From Artemia franciscana (Eukaryota > Arthropoda > Branchiopoda > Anostraca > Artemiidae), in contig NC_088883.1 in NCBI RefSeq assembly GCF_032884065.1, forward strand, positions 23,617,637 to 23,681,636: a DNA stretch of 64,000 nucleotides. Reading direction: 5' to 3'. A program made the translations under genes and the position numbers. The notes beneath the pieces are model-generated. The model was given only the letters and a program-made list of their open reading frames with translations. It was not told where the DNA came from and did not search any database. Positions 13,678 through 24,858 of this stretch are shown here, piece after piece. Positions within the stretch are counted from its first letter, which is position 1, and each line of letters opens with the position of its first letter.

Positions 13678-14532
13678 AACTGTGGCAAGCGTTTTGACTA
13701 GTGTGCCAAGCATTTTGGGGACGTGCAAAGTATGACAGAACTGTACGGCGTATGAGATGTTCAATGATATACACCAGGTGACGGGAATACCCAATCATTT
13801 GCCCACAATACCACGTGCTTTTCGTCTACTTTGCAACTTGCTGGTGTTCCCCCTTTTAAGTGTTTGCCCCTTCCGAGACAAAATCCCGCGTATGTGCTCT
13901 GTCGTAGTTAGGAAGTTTTTTATGCATGTCAAAGTAATTCCCAAAATTTTATAGGATTTTAGAGGTATTTCTTTCAAGAATATTTTATTTTTATAAATCT
14001 CAAAAGTAGGTTATACAGGGAACACGAATATGAATAGATAAGAGAATTCGAATTTATATTATTTTTAAAAAACATGCTAGATGTTCTCAGAGGATTTATC
14101 TAAGGATATTAATATAATTGATTAATTAATGTTAAAAATTAATATTGGAAACGATTAATAATTAATATTATTGAATCAAACTTAATTATCATTAAAATAA
14201 TGATATTAATTCAATAATATTAACAGGACCGGATTAAAAATTTTGACACCCCTAGGGCCAAGCGCTTCGTTTTTGGCAAGATTCTAAGGGAGATCCCTGA
14301 AAACCCGGGGATTTCCACGAATTTTGAATCCCCGAACTTCTACGATATCACTTTTCTGCGAATAGGTAGCACAGCAGCGAATTCTTTACAATCCAGATAT
14401 TTGCCCCCCCCCCCCCCCAAAAAAAAAGAACCAGTTTTTTATTATGAGATCCAGGCACATGTCCAAGAATTTACCTCGTTAAAGTATACTTGAATCAGGG
14501 AATATACTAGGGAATATGCGTACACTGTCTAG
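13678..14532. other. No gene recognised
   Basis: AT-rich. Includes TTAAT/ATTAA-rich sequence (14100-14225) able to fold locally and a C-run followed by an A-run at 14403-14428. Short frames here are not supported. Confidence 0.5.
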
Positions 14533-14641
<109 letters not shown>

Positions 14642-14769
14642 TTAATATAAGGGTATATACTAAATACAGGGAATATACCTTTTATAATAAGATTGAATAG
14701 AAAAAGTCAAAATGTAAAAAAAGTTAAAAACTTTAAAAACATGAAAAGTCGCAAAATTGAAAATGGCTT

Positions 14770-14905
14770 CAATTAGGATTGATTTAACTGGAAGTTAGTT
14801 CAAGGAAGCTTGCCAATACAGGACCCGGGGCTCGATCCTCGCTCCCGCAAGGTTAAGTAACAGCTCTTACACCTGTCTCTGTAAAAATATGTAAAAATTT
14901 TCAGT
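14770..14905 (+). repeat. Possible tRNA-derived SINE fragment
   Basis: GGCTCGATCCTCG (about 14830-14842) resembles a Pol III B box, GGTTCGAnnCC. An upstream segment around 14795-14812 (GTTAGTTCAAGGAAGC) is vaguely A-box-like at a suitable distance. The following ACACCTGTCTCTGTAAAAAT could be the SINE body. The evidence is only these weak motifs. Confidence 0.3.
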
Positions 14906-14984
14906 TTCGTCTATTTTAGAATTTTATTTTTATTTAGAATTCAAATAAGATGGTTTATTTGCTTTAATATAATTTACAGGGAAT

Positions 14985-15260
14985 TTGCAAGCTTCATAGG
15001 AATGAATGAAGGATTACAGACTGCCAAACATTGTCCTTGTCGGCCAACCGTCTAGGGCTAAACCAAAAGCAGGTCATCCCGAATTGGGTAGGAGGATGTT
15101 GTAAGGAAAGAGTCGCGGGAAAAAGGAAGTTCTAGGTGTGGGGGGGGAGGGAAGCTTTAAATAGATTAGGATGGGGGAGGATTAGGCAAAGCTGTGTTGG
15201 CCTCAGTCGGTTTGGTGCTGCAGTGAGTTGTCAGGAGTAGCAGTAGTAGTTTTCAAGCCT
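14985..15260 (+). pseudogene. RTE-like LINE 3' coding end
   Basis: Plus-strand reading gives GHPELGRRMLxRK, and later ALNRLGWGRI and CVGLSRFGAAVSC, with a frameshift. This resembles the C-terminus of RTE/CFDP2-like retrotransposon proteins (RPRxxWxxxVxxDLxxM...). It lies within the Drp1 gene downstream of exon 3, oriented against it. It probably belongs to the same family as the endonuclease fragment at 16.9-17.5 kb. Degenerate. Confidence 0.45.
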
Positions 15261-15359
15261 GGATCAGTTTCACAAATAGAAATTCATCTTGGCTAACTTC
15301 TAAGTTACCATGGTTGTTTTATCTCCAGATAGTCATGGTATTTTTTCTCCAAAAATTAC

Positions 15360-15565
15360 CTTTGTTAGGCCGGGCAGGTCCACCAGCGTTAAGTTCACCA
15401 CTTTTTGAGAATATACCTTCAAGTATAAAGCATCGCTACTAACTCCCTTGTTACTTCCAGCAATTTTATTGGTGTATGCTTGAATCTCTTCTTGAACTTT
15501 TCTGAAGTCTGTAAAAACTGTATTTGTGTGCAAAAATCTGGCCCACTCATCATAATCGCCCGTAC
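15360..15565 (-). CDS. DNM1L: Dynamin-related GTPase (Drp1/DNM1L type), exon 3
   Basis: On the minus strand a TTTTGTTTTAG acceptor precedes 15565 and a GTAATT donor follows 15360. The 206 nt exon enters in phase 1, matching exon 2, and leaves in phase 0. It encodes the stretch after the G2 region: EWARFLHTNTVFTDF, then NKGVS, then VVNLTLVDLPGLTK. The last includes the dynamin G3 box DLPG, required for Mg-GTP binding. Drp1 is the cytosolic GTPase that assembles on mitochondria and peroxisomes and drives fission. The segment between NKGVS and VVNLTL (SDALYLKVYSQK) departs from the usual Drp1 wording, so a diverged paralogue is possible. The next exon was not found in 1-15359. Confidence 0.85.
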
Positions 15566-16859
15566 CTAAAACAAAAGTTATGCAAGTTAATTTACATTTT
15601 AGTTCAGAAATTATTTATTAGCGTTTGATCAAATAATTAAAAAAATAAGTTAGTTTTATAAGTAGAAGATAGGAGTTATTCATAATTAACTAAACATGGA
15701 AAGAAAAACCTGGTGTTATTCCCCAAAAGGCTCTTAGGCTTGTAAAGAAGGGGAAAGACTGTTTCAACTAAGCACTAAATAAAAAAACGATTATGAAGAT
15801 TAAAATATCACTCATAAAATAAGTTAAATGCAATAAGTATATAAATTAAATCAATCCTGCTCAAAATCAGACAAAAGAAACAAAGCAAAGGAAAGACGAA
15901 AAAGAAAAAACAAAAGAAAGAAAGAGAAAAAAAATAAAAAGCAGAAATTTTTTTACGATTCTTATAAACTGAATGAAACAAAAATAAGAGGATACCAAAA
16001 AGGATGAAATTCTTTCCTTTACTGATACTACAACGAAGACACACCTGAATAAGGTCATTTTCTGATAAGATTCACAATCAACCGAAAACAGGGAAACGAG
16101 AAAACATCGATAAAATTCACAAAATAGGGAAGGACAGGCCAGTTTGTGACTAACACCCGAAAATATTGAAATATATAATACAAAGATGTTAAATTTTTTT
16201 AATAATTCTTAAGAACTTAGAGATCCAAAATCGCTCTTTTTATGCTTGGAGGAGGAGAGGTTGAGGGGGTTGCAAGAGAGAGAAGAATGGAGGAATATAG
16301 ATTAAATTTTAACATACATAGACCTACGAGATTAAATACGTTACTGCCATCTACTTTTGACCTACCCAAGAACGAATAATGTTTCATACTTTTTTGCTAG
16401 TAAACATAATGAGAAACACCATAGTTGTCAAGCGTTTCATAGAAACCTTTTGAGTGGACTTCCTCCCCCCCCCAAAAAAAAAACAAACTGATACGTGTAA
16501 CAAAAACTAGATAACTTCGGTATTTAATTTCACGTAATTATAAAGGATGGGGTTCGTCCAGGATAAGGCTCTGCTAATCATGTGCCTCTGGGTATGGATT
16601 ATCCAAACACAATACTACATTATAAAAGGCTGACCTCAACCTCACTGGCAGGTGGAGCCCACCCCAGGGAGCGTATCTAGGTTTACCTAGCTCTACTCAA
16701 ATCCCAGGCCTAGGGTTTTTTTGGGCTTCCAACCTTCCACCTGAAACTGATCGCAATGAAAAGCGTAAAAACTGCCTCATATGAAGAATCTTCCTTTATC
16801 CTAACCATTGTCTGTCCCTGGACCAAAAATGACTGTCATTAAAATCTTTTACTCTAAAG
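15566..16859 (-). other. Drp1 intron 2, right part: no recognised element
   Basis: AT-rich intronic sequence. A-rich minus-strand frames at 15808-16058 are low-complexity artefacts. From about 16550 the sequence becomes less AT-rich (TGACCTCAACCTCACTGGCAG near 16632) and may be the 5' UTR of the RTE-like fragment that follows. Confidence 0.5.
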
Positions 16860-17560
16860 TAGCCGCCATATTGCCATCTGGAGTGTTTTGACCTTGAATT
16901 TTCCTAAAGGAACATCACTTCTGGCAATGAAACTTAAACGATTCATCACCCTAGATGTAATACGGGAACGGAGCTGAATCCATCGGTGAGGTGCATCATT
17001 TTCTGTGGTCGGACCAGCAAATTACCAGAAAGACCGGGGTTGTGCTAGTCCTCAAGGATAGGTCAAAGAATTATAAACTGCCATTCCATCCTATCTCAGA
17101 TAGAATCATAAGTGCTAATCTCAGTCGGAAGCATTGAAAAGCGACAATCTCTATCTGTTAGGCTCCAACAAATGGAGCTGAAACGAAAACGAAATGTAAT
17201 TTCTATTCAGCGTTGCCCAACGACCTGTCTAAGACCTCGCCCTATGATGTTGTGATTATGTTGGCTGACCTCAAAGCCACCGCGTGTTAAAGCCAAGTGT
17301 TATAGCAGCAAGTTATCGGACCAGTTACTCCGCACTGAAGCAATGACAGCAGACGAAGGCACATAAAACTGTGCAGTATTCACACCCTTATCATCTCGAA
17401 CACCATGTTTGATAGGAAATATATCCAAAAACAGAAATGTCTTCCAGATATGGCAGTCTTGCATTAGCAACTGCAGAACATTTGAGATCAGTAATATTGA
17501 CCATCGCCTAACGATCACAAACGCAAACTGAGCAAGTTTGGAAATGTAAATTAGTAGGAG
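16860..17560 (+). pseudogene. RTE/CFDP2-like endonuclease, degenerate
   Basis: With frameshifts and stops the plus strand reads ESIGEVHHFLWS, TGVVLVLKDRSKN, FHPISDRIISANLSRKH, then a YAPTN-like segment, NFYSALPNDLSKTSPYDVVIMLADLKA, and remnants of the FPHRxIHKxTWxSPDG region (17400-17500). This order matches the EEP endonuclease of RTE-class LINEs (RIIxARL...YAPTE...FYxxL...DVVxxxGDFNA). It lies inside Drp1 intron 2, antisense to that gene. Dead copy. Confidence 0.6.
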
Positions 17561-17867
17561 AAATAAAGGCTGTTTTTAGTATAGTTGAAACTTCATACCT
17601 TGATTTAAACCTAACTATAGGTTTTGGGAACCAGAGATTATTCAGTTTATAGTCAACATACTTTTTTTTAGTTTAATATTATCAGATGCTAAAGTTTCTT
17701 GTTCTTTTTTTGGACGTATTCATTTGGTAGAAAACGAACCTAATAAAAGAAAACAAGACATAAATATAAAACCAACTTCTATTTATAAATAACGTTTGTT
17801 TTTCATACAATCTTCTTTTTTAGAATGGTACATTACCTTCCTCTTCTGCAATATAAACAAAAATTAC

Positions 17868-18012
17868 CTTCTTCTTCACTCTTGTAGTCAGAGCCCTCTT
17901 TGGAAACGTGAATAAGCTGTAAAACAATAGGACATCTTGTGACTATACCAGTTCCTCTGGGCAAAAAGGATTGACCAACTAAGCTTTCAAGTACTGAACT
18001 TTTCCCAGAACT
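17868..18012 (-). CDS. DNM1L: Dynamin-related GTPase (Drp1/DNM1L type), exon 2
   Basis: Minus strand, 145 nt, acceptor TTTCTTTATAG before 18012 and donor GTAATT after 17868. It enters in phase 0 and leaves in phase 1, consistent with both neighbours. It encodes [13 protein letters not shown], the second half of the dynamin P-loop (GSQSSGKSS when joined to exon 1). Then comes [17 protein letters not shown], containing the switch-I threonine of the G2 region, then a short charged variable segment ([12 protein letters not shown]). The P-loop and G2 residues are intact. RCP replaces the RRP usual in this family. Confidence 0.92.
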
Positions 18013-18507
18013 CTATAAAGAAAAGCCACTTCACAATATGTTACTGCATTTGAAGCCACCAGAAAAATGTCTTTTTTTGTATTAATCTGCCTTGTAAACA
18101 TGTCTATAATGCCAATGATTCTAGCTTGTTTTTTAATGATTTCTTATAAACATTTTTTATTTTATTTTCAATGTGATTAAAAATCCTGTCTAGATCTACC
18201 TTGTAAACTGTGCTAAAGGTAGTAATAATTTCATAATTACTTAACTTTGCGTATCAATTAAGATTTAAACAACTTATATATTAATAATAATCATAAATTA
18301 ACAAAATAAGAAAGATTTAAGATACTTTTCTCTAGCTTGGGCGTCTGATGGGACTGTGCCGGGACCTATACTTCTATAACTACCACCACTACTACTACCG
18401 AACGACAACATTTATAATATTGAAGGAAAATTTGAACTAAATCAAAATACGCTTTGTGCATGTACATTGTCAAAAGAGCGTATCTTGGGAATATATATAT
18501 ATATATA
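18013..18507 (-). other. Drp1 intron 1, proximal end
   Basis: The exon 2 acceptor polypyrimidine tract (18013-18025) is the only feature I can name. The rest, up to the first Helitron, is AT-rich without recognisable elements. Confidence 0.5.
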
Positions 18508-19405
<898 letters not shown>

Positions 19406-19984
19406 GGTGGGGCGCTTCGCGCCCCCCAAGCCCTCCCGCGCGCGTAAGTCGTTACGTCTCATTGTAGTTGCGTCCCTGTGTCCCACCTGTGAAGAGATAG
19501 ATATATATATATATATATATGTGTTTTTAACTACGTAAAACATGCGAATATACAACATTCTTCGCTGTCCCATTGTCTATGCATATAAATAGATTTTCAG
19601 GTTTACTGACTCTTGAACATCCAACATATAATTGTCCATGGGAAAAACAATCCGTATTCAGATCTATACCTCATTATTCTAACGATGTGTCCCTGTGTCC
19701 CGGTCGTCATTTATATTCCCTGTGTCCCGGTCGTCATTTGTGTCCCGGTGTCCCGATCTGTAATTTCTCTTTGAGGTTCCCGGTCGTCATTTATATTCCC
19801 TGAGTCCCGGTATGTAATTTCATCAGTTGACAAACATGACGTCAGTCGACAAACAACTTCATGACGCATACAGCTCAATCCTTAAAATAACGTCAGTCGA
19901 CAAACTGACGTCAGTCGACATAAAAACCTGACGTCACTCGACACACACACACACACACAGACAACTTATTTTTTTATATATAGA
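19406..19984 (-). mobile_element. Non-autonomous Helitron, abutting the previous one
   Basis: The minus-strand start is at 19984 (TCTATATATAAAAAAATAAG). It contains TGACGTCA octamers (about 19836-19935), the GTCCCGGT minisatellite (19685-19815), a helicase C-terminal remnant (19580-19670) and the GC-rich hairpin GGGGCGC-GAA-GCGCCCC at 19408-19424. It then runs directly into the start of the next Helitron at 19405, a head-to-tail junction without spacer. The final hairpin plus CTAG seen in other copies is missing here. Confidence 0.7.
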
Positions 19985-20290
19985 CTAGCTGTTGTTCGGC
20001 TGTTGTAAACTAGCCGAATATACAGGTCGTCATTTGTGTCCCGGTGTTTTTTTCTTTTTAGTTTTTTACTTATGAGGAAAAAAACATGTGACATTTTTGA
20101 AATCTATATATATACAAATAAGTATTAACCCCCTCTCTTATGTTGGAAACCAAGTCAAACACAAGGTAAAATTGCCTCTATTTTTCTGTCATTAGATACG
20201 CTGTGAAGATACTTACATATATTCTGTCTGTGTTTGCATGCATAGTAAATTTATCAAACTATTTCAGCTAGAATCATGAAAATCTATATC
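19985..20290. other. Helitron end fragment and unassigned sequence
   Basis: CTAG at 19985-19988, read on the minus strand as the 3' terminus of a further Helitron, directly abuts the 5' end of the copy at 19984. The rest of that upstream copy is mostly lost. A short piece of the GTCCCGGTG minisatellite remains near 20027-20047, then unassigned AT-rich sequence. Confidence 0.5.
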
Positions 20291-20453
20291 TATCTATATA
20301 TATATAAATAAATTGTCTGTGTGTGTGTGTCGAGTGACGTCATGTTTGTGTGTCGAATGACGTCATGTTTGTTGATTGACGAAATTACACACCGGGACAT
20401 CGGGACACAAATGACGACCGGGACACCGGGACATCTATCTATATATATAAAAA
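20291..20453 (+). mobile_element. Helitron 5' end fragment, plus orientation
   Basis: TCTATATATATATAAATAAA and TTGTCTGTG at 20291-20320 match the Helitron 5' end on the plus strand. TGACGTCA octamers follow at about 20335 and 20358, then CCGGGACAC minisatellite units. It stops where the minus-oriented 3' end begins at 20454, so two fragments meet in opposite orientation. Confidence 0.6.
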
Positions 20454-20785
20454 CTAGCTGTTGGGGTGGCGCTTCGCGCCACCCCAACACCTAGTTGGTG
20501 GGGCGCTTCGCTCCCCCCCAAGCCCCCCCGCGCGCGTAAGTCGTTACGCGCCATATTAGTTACGCGCCATTGTAGTTGCGTCCCTGTGTCCCACCTGTGA
20601 ATATAGATAGATTTATATATGTGTTTCAAACTACGTAAAAATTGCGAATATACAACATTCTTGGCTTTCTCATTGTCTGTCCATATACAAAGCCGTATGT
20701 ACTAATAATGACGTCATATGCAAACGCTCTTTTTACAAACAAACAAATATGCATACACACAACTCGTTTTTATATAGATAGATAG
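20454..20785 (-). mobile_element. Short Helitron derivative with intact 3' hairpin
   Basis: The minus-strand 3' end is well preserved: perfect 12 bp stem TTGGGGTGGCGC / GCGCCACCCCAA with loop TTC (20461-20487), then CAG and CTAG at 20454-20457 followed by T. A possible 5' end, TCTATATAAAAACGAGTTGT, lies at about 20765-20785. If that is real, this is a ~330 bp internally deleted copy. Otherwise it is the 3' end of the large Helitron to the right. Confidence 0.6.
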
Positions 20786-20805
20786 ATAGATAGATACAAT
20801 ACAAA

Positions 20806-21305
20806 TTAACTACGTAAAACTTGTGAATATACAACAGTCTTCGCTGTCCCATTGTCTGTGCGTATAAATAGATTGTCAGGTTTACCGACCCTCAAAGATG
20901 CAACATACAATTGTACATTGGTAAAGCAATCTGTATTAAGATCTATACCGCATTTTTCTAGTGATTGCCCTTGAGCTTTGTTGATGGTGGTTGCAAATGC
21001 TAATCGAATTGGGAATTGCAATCTTTTAAATTGAAAAAGCAGATCCGTTGGAATCATGGGAATGCGAGGAATAAGAACAGCCTCACCCTCATAAGGCCCT
21101 GTCAAGATTGTGGCCTCTATTAGGTTTTCCATTTTTTTTTTTACGGCAAGTCGCGTGCCATTGCAAAGCTTTGGTGGGTTGATATTTCTTAAAAGGATTA
21201 TTGGTACGCCTATTTTTAGTTGTAGCACGTGTGGTGGAAACCCTGAAGGATCTATGGAATTTAAAAATTCAGATGGATAATTAACCGCTTCATTTGGTTC
21301 CAAAA
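20806..21305 (-). pseudogene. Second copy of the Helitron helicase C-terminus
   Basis: The minus-strand frame 20806-21369 contains, after a read-through start, LEPNEAVNYPSEFLNSID, LQLKIGVPIILLRNINPPK, then RLAFATTINKAQGQSLEKC (helicase motif VI region), and ends VVYSQVLRS. It repeats the C-terminus of the adjacent helicase with 5-10% differences: ATT for AIT in motif VI, LRVGKP for SRVGKP. It is an extra downstream domain produced by tandem duplication. It cannot be joined to the helicase without crossing stops. Confidence 0.8.
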
Positions 21306-21311
21306 TACAAA

Positions 21312-21675
21312 TTAACTGCGTAAAACTTGCGAATATACAACATTCTTCGCTGTCCAATTGTCGCTGCATATAAATAGATTGTCAGGTTTACCGACCCTCG
21401 AACACGCAACGTACAATTGTCCATGGGAAAAACAATCAGTATTAAGATCTATACCACATTTTTCTAATGATTGACCTTGAGCTTTGTTAATGGTGATTGC
21501 AAATGCTAATCGAATTGGGAATTGCAATCTTTTAAATTGAAAAGGCAGATCCGTTGGAATCATGGGAATACGAGGAATAAGAACAGCCTCACCCTTAAAA
21601 GGCCCTGTCAAGATTGTGGCCTCTATTAGGTTTTACATTGTTTTTTTTTACGGCAAGTCGAGTTCAATTGCAAAG
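21312..21675 (-). pseudogene. Helitron helicase C-terminus, out of frame
   Basis: The minus-strand frame continues the 1057 aa helicase after its stop at 21664-21666. Alignment with the duplicate shows NPPKLCN followed by a stop (TGA where the other copy has GGC context). A one-base length change in the A-run at about 21640-21652 then shifts the register. The shifted frame carries GEAVLIPRIPMIPTDLPF, RLAFAITINKAQGQSLEKC (motif VI; QGQS conserved) and the end VVYSQVLRS. The helicase is therefore broken near its end. Confidence 0.8.
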
Positions 21676-24600
21676 CTTTGGTGGGTTTATATTTCTTAAA
21701 AGTATTATTGGTACGCCTATTTTTAGTTGTAGCACGTGTGGTGGAAACCCTGAAAGATCTATGGAATTTAAAAATTCAGATGGATAATTAACCGCTTCAT
21801 TTGGTTCCAAAACTGTGTTGACTGACTTGTAAAGGACTGCCTGGTCTCGAATCTTGGTCAAAACAATATTGTTGATTTCGTGGACGTCTATATTTTTGGG
21901 TGCGAGACTCGCTCTTTCACTTAGCCATTTATTATTTTTATAATTTTTTAGAATATTCGGAAATACTTTTTCAATCAAATCATTTTTGGACGTCACTAAA
22001 TTACAGAAATCAGCAGGTAGTTGTATACGTCCTGAAATTGAGTCTACTGGGAGCTTTCCGTTTCCCATTGCCAGCAATTGATCTGAAAACGTTTGACCAG
22101 AGTCATCGTTTTGCAATCGGACACGCATATTTGTAGTTAATTTTAATGTTTTTACGTGTGCCCATAAATTAGAATTTTTCAGGCAAGCATTCATTTCGTC
22201 TGCAGGAGTTGATCTAGGTATTATAGGTAATGTTTGCCTGAAATCTCCCGCAAGCAATATTAATGTGCTGCCAAAGGGTTTGGACTTCCCTCGCAAATCT
22301 TTCAAGCATTGATCCAGAGCCTCGAGCGATTTTTTGTGTGCCATTGTGCACTCATCCCAAATAATAAGTTTGCATTGCTGCAATACTTTACCCATCCCAG
22401 ATGATTTGGAAATATTGCACGTGGGAGTTTCTGTAGAATGCAAGTTCAGAGGCAATTTCAAAGCAGAATGAGCAGTTCTTCCACCAGGCAGCAATGTTGC
22501 GGCTATTCCGGACGACGCAATTGCCAACGCTATATCATTTTTTGATCGAATTGATGCCAGAATCAGTTTTATCACAAACGTTTTACCAGTACCTCCTGGC
22601 GCATCCAAAAAGAAAATTTCTCCAACGTTGTTATCGACACAATGCATTATCGTATCATAAATGTCTTTTTGTTCCGACGTTAACTTGGAAATGTTATTTT
22701 GTACATACGACAATAGATCACTCGTACTGTAACTTTGTTCACGATCCAATTCTACACATGTCGAAACAGCAGCGATACGGTTAGGTGAAGGCATTCCCAA
22801 ATCCTGAAGAGGTTTGTTTGCCATACGTACGCACAGATCTTCTATAACAACTAAAGTGTAGTTATAAATTTCTGATGTAAAATCAAAAGTCATATCTGAC
22901 GTCTCTAACTGTTTTCGATGGAGTATATCTTCGGACATTTTTGACTTATATTTTTCCCATAACTCTGTAGGAGCTGATGGAGAGCAAGTTGTTAAAATGA
23001 TGCCAAACAATGCACGAATTTGACTTGGGGTTGACGTTTCGCACGCGTCATTGATGCAGTTATCCCAGTGTTGGTCATTCTCCAATAAATTCAGAGCTTG
23101 GCATGCACTACGGTAAGTGTCATGTATAGTACCATTTACAGTCCTCAAATACTCAAAGGATGTCGGACCGGGTACATTCACCAAAAGCAGGCGCAGAAAG
23201 AAGCATTCATGTTGATTGGGGTGAACGGTGTAGAGTCTTCCTATCGTGGTATCTTTGAAGATGGTAGGTTGGCCGTCGACTGACTTACCCTGTTTTCGAC
23301 GTTCAAATACTTTATTTTTAGTATTCCACGTGTAATACGAAGGCACTTCAGTATACAGCAGTTTTTTTGCAAAAGAATCATTTTTGCAAAGCGAAAAAAA
23401 AGCTGTTAATGTTGTATCCGGTGGATTCAGGACTCTTTGTTGCACGTTGGTTTCCGTGAAATAAACACGTTGACCATTCTGTAAATGTACCGCTAAGTGA
23501 ACAACAGCTGGACTACGTTCATGTATCGGAAATGAAAGAATTCGCCAAACAGCTTCATTACTGCTTATGTATCTTCCAGCCTGATATTCTACGATTTCAT
23601 CGAAATCTTTGATTTCGGGCTGCAAGCCAAAAACTGCCATGTCACTGCCTTTGTTGACGTATTTACATATGTATTTGATTGCCTTTACGGAGTTACAGTA
23701 TTCAACGTTTATGTGTGCATTAAATGTTTTTGATAATAATGGGGAATATGGAACAACCCACTGGTTATCTACTTCGATGGTGGTACCGTTACGCTTCTTT
23801 ATTATTGCTGTTTTACCGCCATCTTCAGTAGATCTTCTTCTATATTGTGGGTAACCATCATTGCCAGTAATTGTGTTTGATACTAAAAGTCGAGGATATT
23901 GCTTTGTGCACCTTCCTTTGGCCATGCATGGTGAATTTTCGTTCAGTGCACCGCAAGGTCCATGTATCATATTTTTTACAATAATATCATGTAACCCCTT
24001 ATCGACATTTTTATCAGGTATTTCAGCGGAAATCACATCATCAATTTCGTTCGAAGTAATTTTTTTATGTAGCCAGATTAGTATATGTGCGTGTGGCAAA
24101 CCTCGTTTTTGCCATTCCACTGAGTACATCCAGCATCGCACTGACCCAAACACTTCAAGTTTTACAATGTAGTTTATCAGTGATTTCAACTTTTGCCGGA
24201 AGACACGGGCCGTAATGTCATGCCTATGAACCGCCGATTGTCCTTGAAGTAAAAGCTGCAGTATCTCGTCCCAAGATTGATTACATGTAAATGTAATAAA
24301 TAAATCTGGACGACCATAGAGACGAACATACGCAATAGCATCTTGAGCATATTCATGCATATGACGGGGACTGCCAGTATATGACGAAGGTAAAATTGTT
24401 AATCTTCCAACGTTTGTGGTATTACCGTCATTTATAACTGCATCTCGCAAATGAATGTATTGTTCAGAGCGGAGCTTGGTCTGATTCAGGCGGATATATA
24501 GCAAACGTTCTGATTCAATTTTAGCATACATATCAACGACGAATTGGTGAAACAATTCACGGCATTTTAAAATATAATTTTCTTCATCCTGCCGAATCAT

Positions 24601-24837
24601 TAGTCTATAGGAATAATAATGCATTGCACTGCATTTCTTATTCATTTCTTTGTTAGTGGCTGGATTCATCAATTTAATATTAAAGTGATAGCCGTCGGCT
24701 CCATCCCAAAAAATGATAGGATATTGTAGGGCATCGTAGCATCGATGAGTTTCAGCAATTCTTAACAACTGAGCGTTTCGCTTATGAAGAATAATATCTC
24801 GAGGTAAAAACTGATCACCGACCATAACGATTGCCAC
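21664..24837 (-). CDS. Helitron Rep-helicase, main frame (1057 codons)
   Basis: This is the replication initiator and helicase of a rolling-circle transposon. Near the N-terminus is a region typical of Helitron-like N domains (YDALQYPIIFWDGADGYH). The HUH motif HAHILIW is at residues 249-255 (His249 and His251 bind metal). The two catalytic tyrosines of the Y2 motif are in YICKYVNKG (Tyr389, Tyr393). Together they nick and rejoin single-stranded DNA. The PIF1-like SF1B helicase follows: Walker A DAPGGTGKT at 745-753, Walker B IIWDECTMAHK (Asp828-Glu829), GDFRQTLPII, and TNMRVRLQNDDS. The frame is intact over 3.1 kb but starts just after a nonsense codon shared with the N-terminal frame, and ends before helicase motif VI because of a stop plus frameshift. 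Recently active, now broken. Confidence 0.95.
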   Translation of the reverse strand: MAIVMVGDQFLPRDIILHKRNAQLLRIAETHRCYDALQYPIIFWDGADGYHFNIKLMNPATNKEMNKKCSAMHYYSYRLMIRQDEENYILKCRELFHQFVVDMYAKIESERLLYIRLNQTKLRSEQYIHLRDAVINDGNTTNVGRLTILPSSYTGSPRHMHEYAQDAIAYVRLYGRPDLFITFTCNQSWDEILQLLLQGQSAVHRHDITARVFRQKLKSLINYIVKLEVFGSVRCWMYSVEWQKRGLPHAHILIWLHKKITSNEIDDVISAEIPDKNVDKGLHDIIVKNMIHGPCGALNENSPCMAKGRCTKQYPRLLVSNTITGNDGYPQYRRRSTEDGGKTAIIKKRNGTTIEVDNQWVVPYSPLLSKTFNAHINVEYCNSVKAIKYICKYVNKGSDMAVFGLQPEIKDFDEIVEYQAGRYISSNEAVWRILSFPIHERSPAVVHLAVHLQNGQRVYFTETNVQQRVLNPPDTTLTAFFSLCKNDSFAKKLLYTEVPSYYTWNTKNKVFERRKQGKSVDGQPTIFKDTTIGRLYTVHPNQHECFFLRLLLVNVPGPTSFEYLRTVNGTIHDTYRSACQALNLLENDQHWDNCINDACETSTPSQIRALFGIILTTCSPSAPTELWEKYKSKMSEDILHRKQLETSDMTFDFTSEIYNYTLVVIEDLCVRMANKPLQDLGMPSPNRIAAVSTCVELDREQSYSTSDLLSYVQNNISKLTSEQKDIYDTIMHCVDNNVGEIFFLDAPGGTGKTFVIKLILASIRSKNDIALAIASSGIAATLLPGGRTAHSALKLPLNLHSTETPTCNISKSSGMGKVLQQCKLIIWDECTMAHKKSLEALDQCLKDLRGKSKPFGSTLILLAGDFRQTLPIIPRSTPADEMNACLKNSNLWAHVKTLKLTTNMRVRLQNDDSGQTFSDQLLAMGNGKLPVDSISGRIQLPADFCNLVTSKNDLIEKVFPNILKNYKNNKWLSERASLAPKNIDVHEINNIVLTKIRDQAVLYKSVNTVLEPNEAVNYPSEFLNSIDLSGFPPHVLQLKIGVPIILLRNINPPKLCN

Positions 24838-24858
24838 TTCGTCGATAGTTGGAGCATT

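Larger units (their letters stand above)
20801..21810. repeat. 506 bp tandem duplication at Helitron 3' coding end
   Basis: Copy one starts at 20801 (ACAAATTAACTACGTAAAAC) and copy two at 21307 (ACAAATTAACTGCGTAAAAC), a period of 506 bp. Copy one contains GGTTCCAAAATACAAATTAA at its right end, the junction. Copy two continues into unique helicase sequence at about 21810 (GGTTCCAAAACTGTG). The copies have diverged by scattered substitutions, so the event is not recent. Confidence 0.85.

Noticed and set aside
14770-14905. tRNA gene
   Set aside because: Only a B-box-like word; no cloverleaf can be formed, so listed as a weak SINE candidate instead.
15808-16058. Minus-strand hydrophobic frames in Drp1 intron 2
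   Set aside because: Complement of an A-rich run; no splice or domain support.
23609-23854. 81-residue plus frame considered as a gene
   Set aside because: Lies wholly opposite the Rep domain, no family resemblance.
21900-24172. Several plus-strand frames of 60-103 codons
   Set aside because: Antisense shadows of the Helitron helicase.
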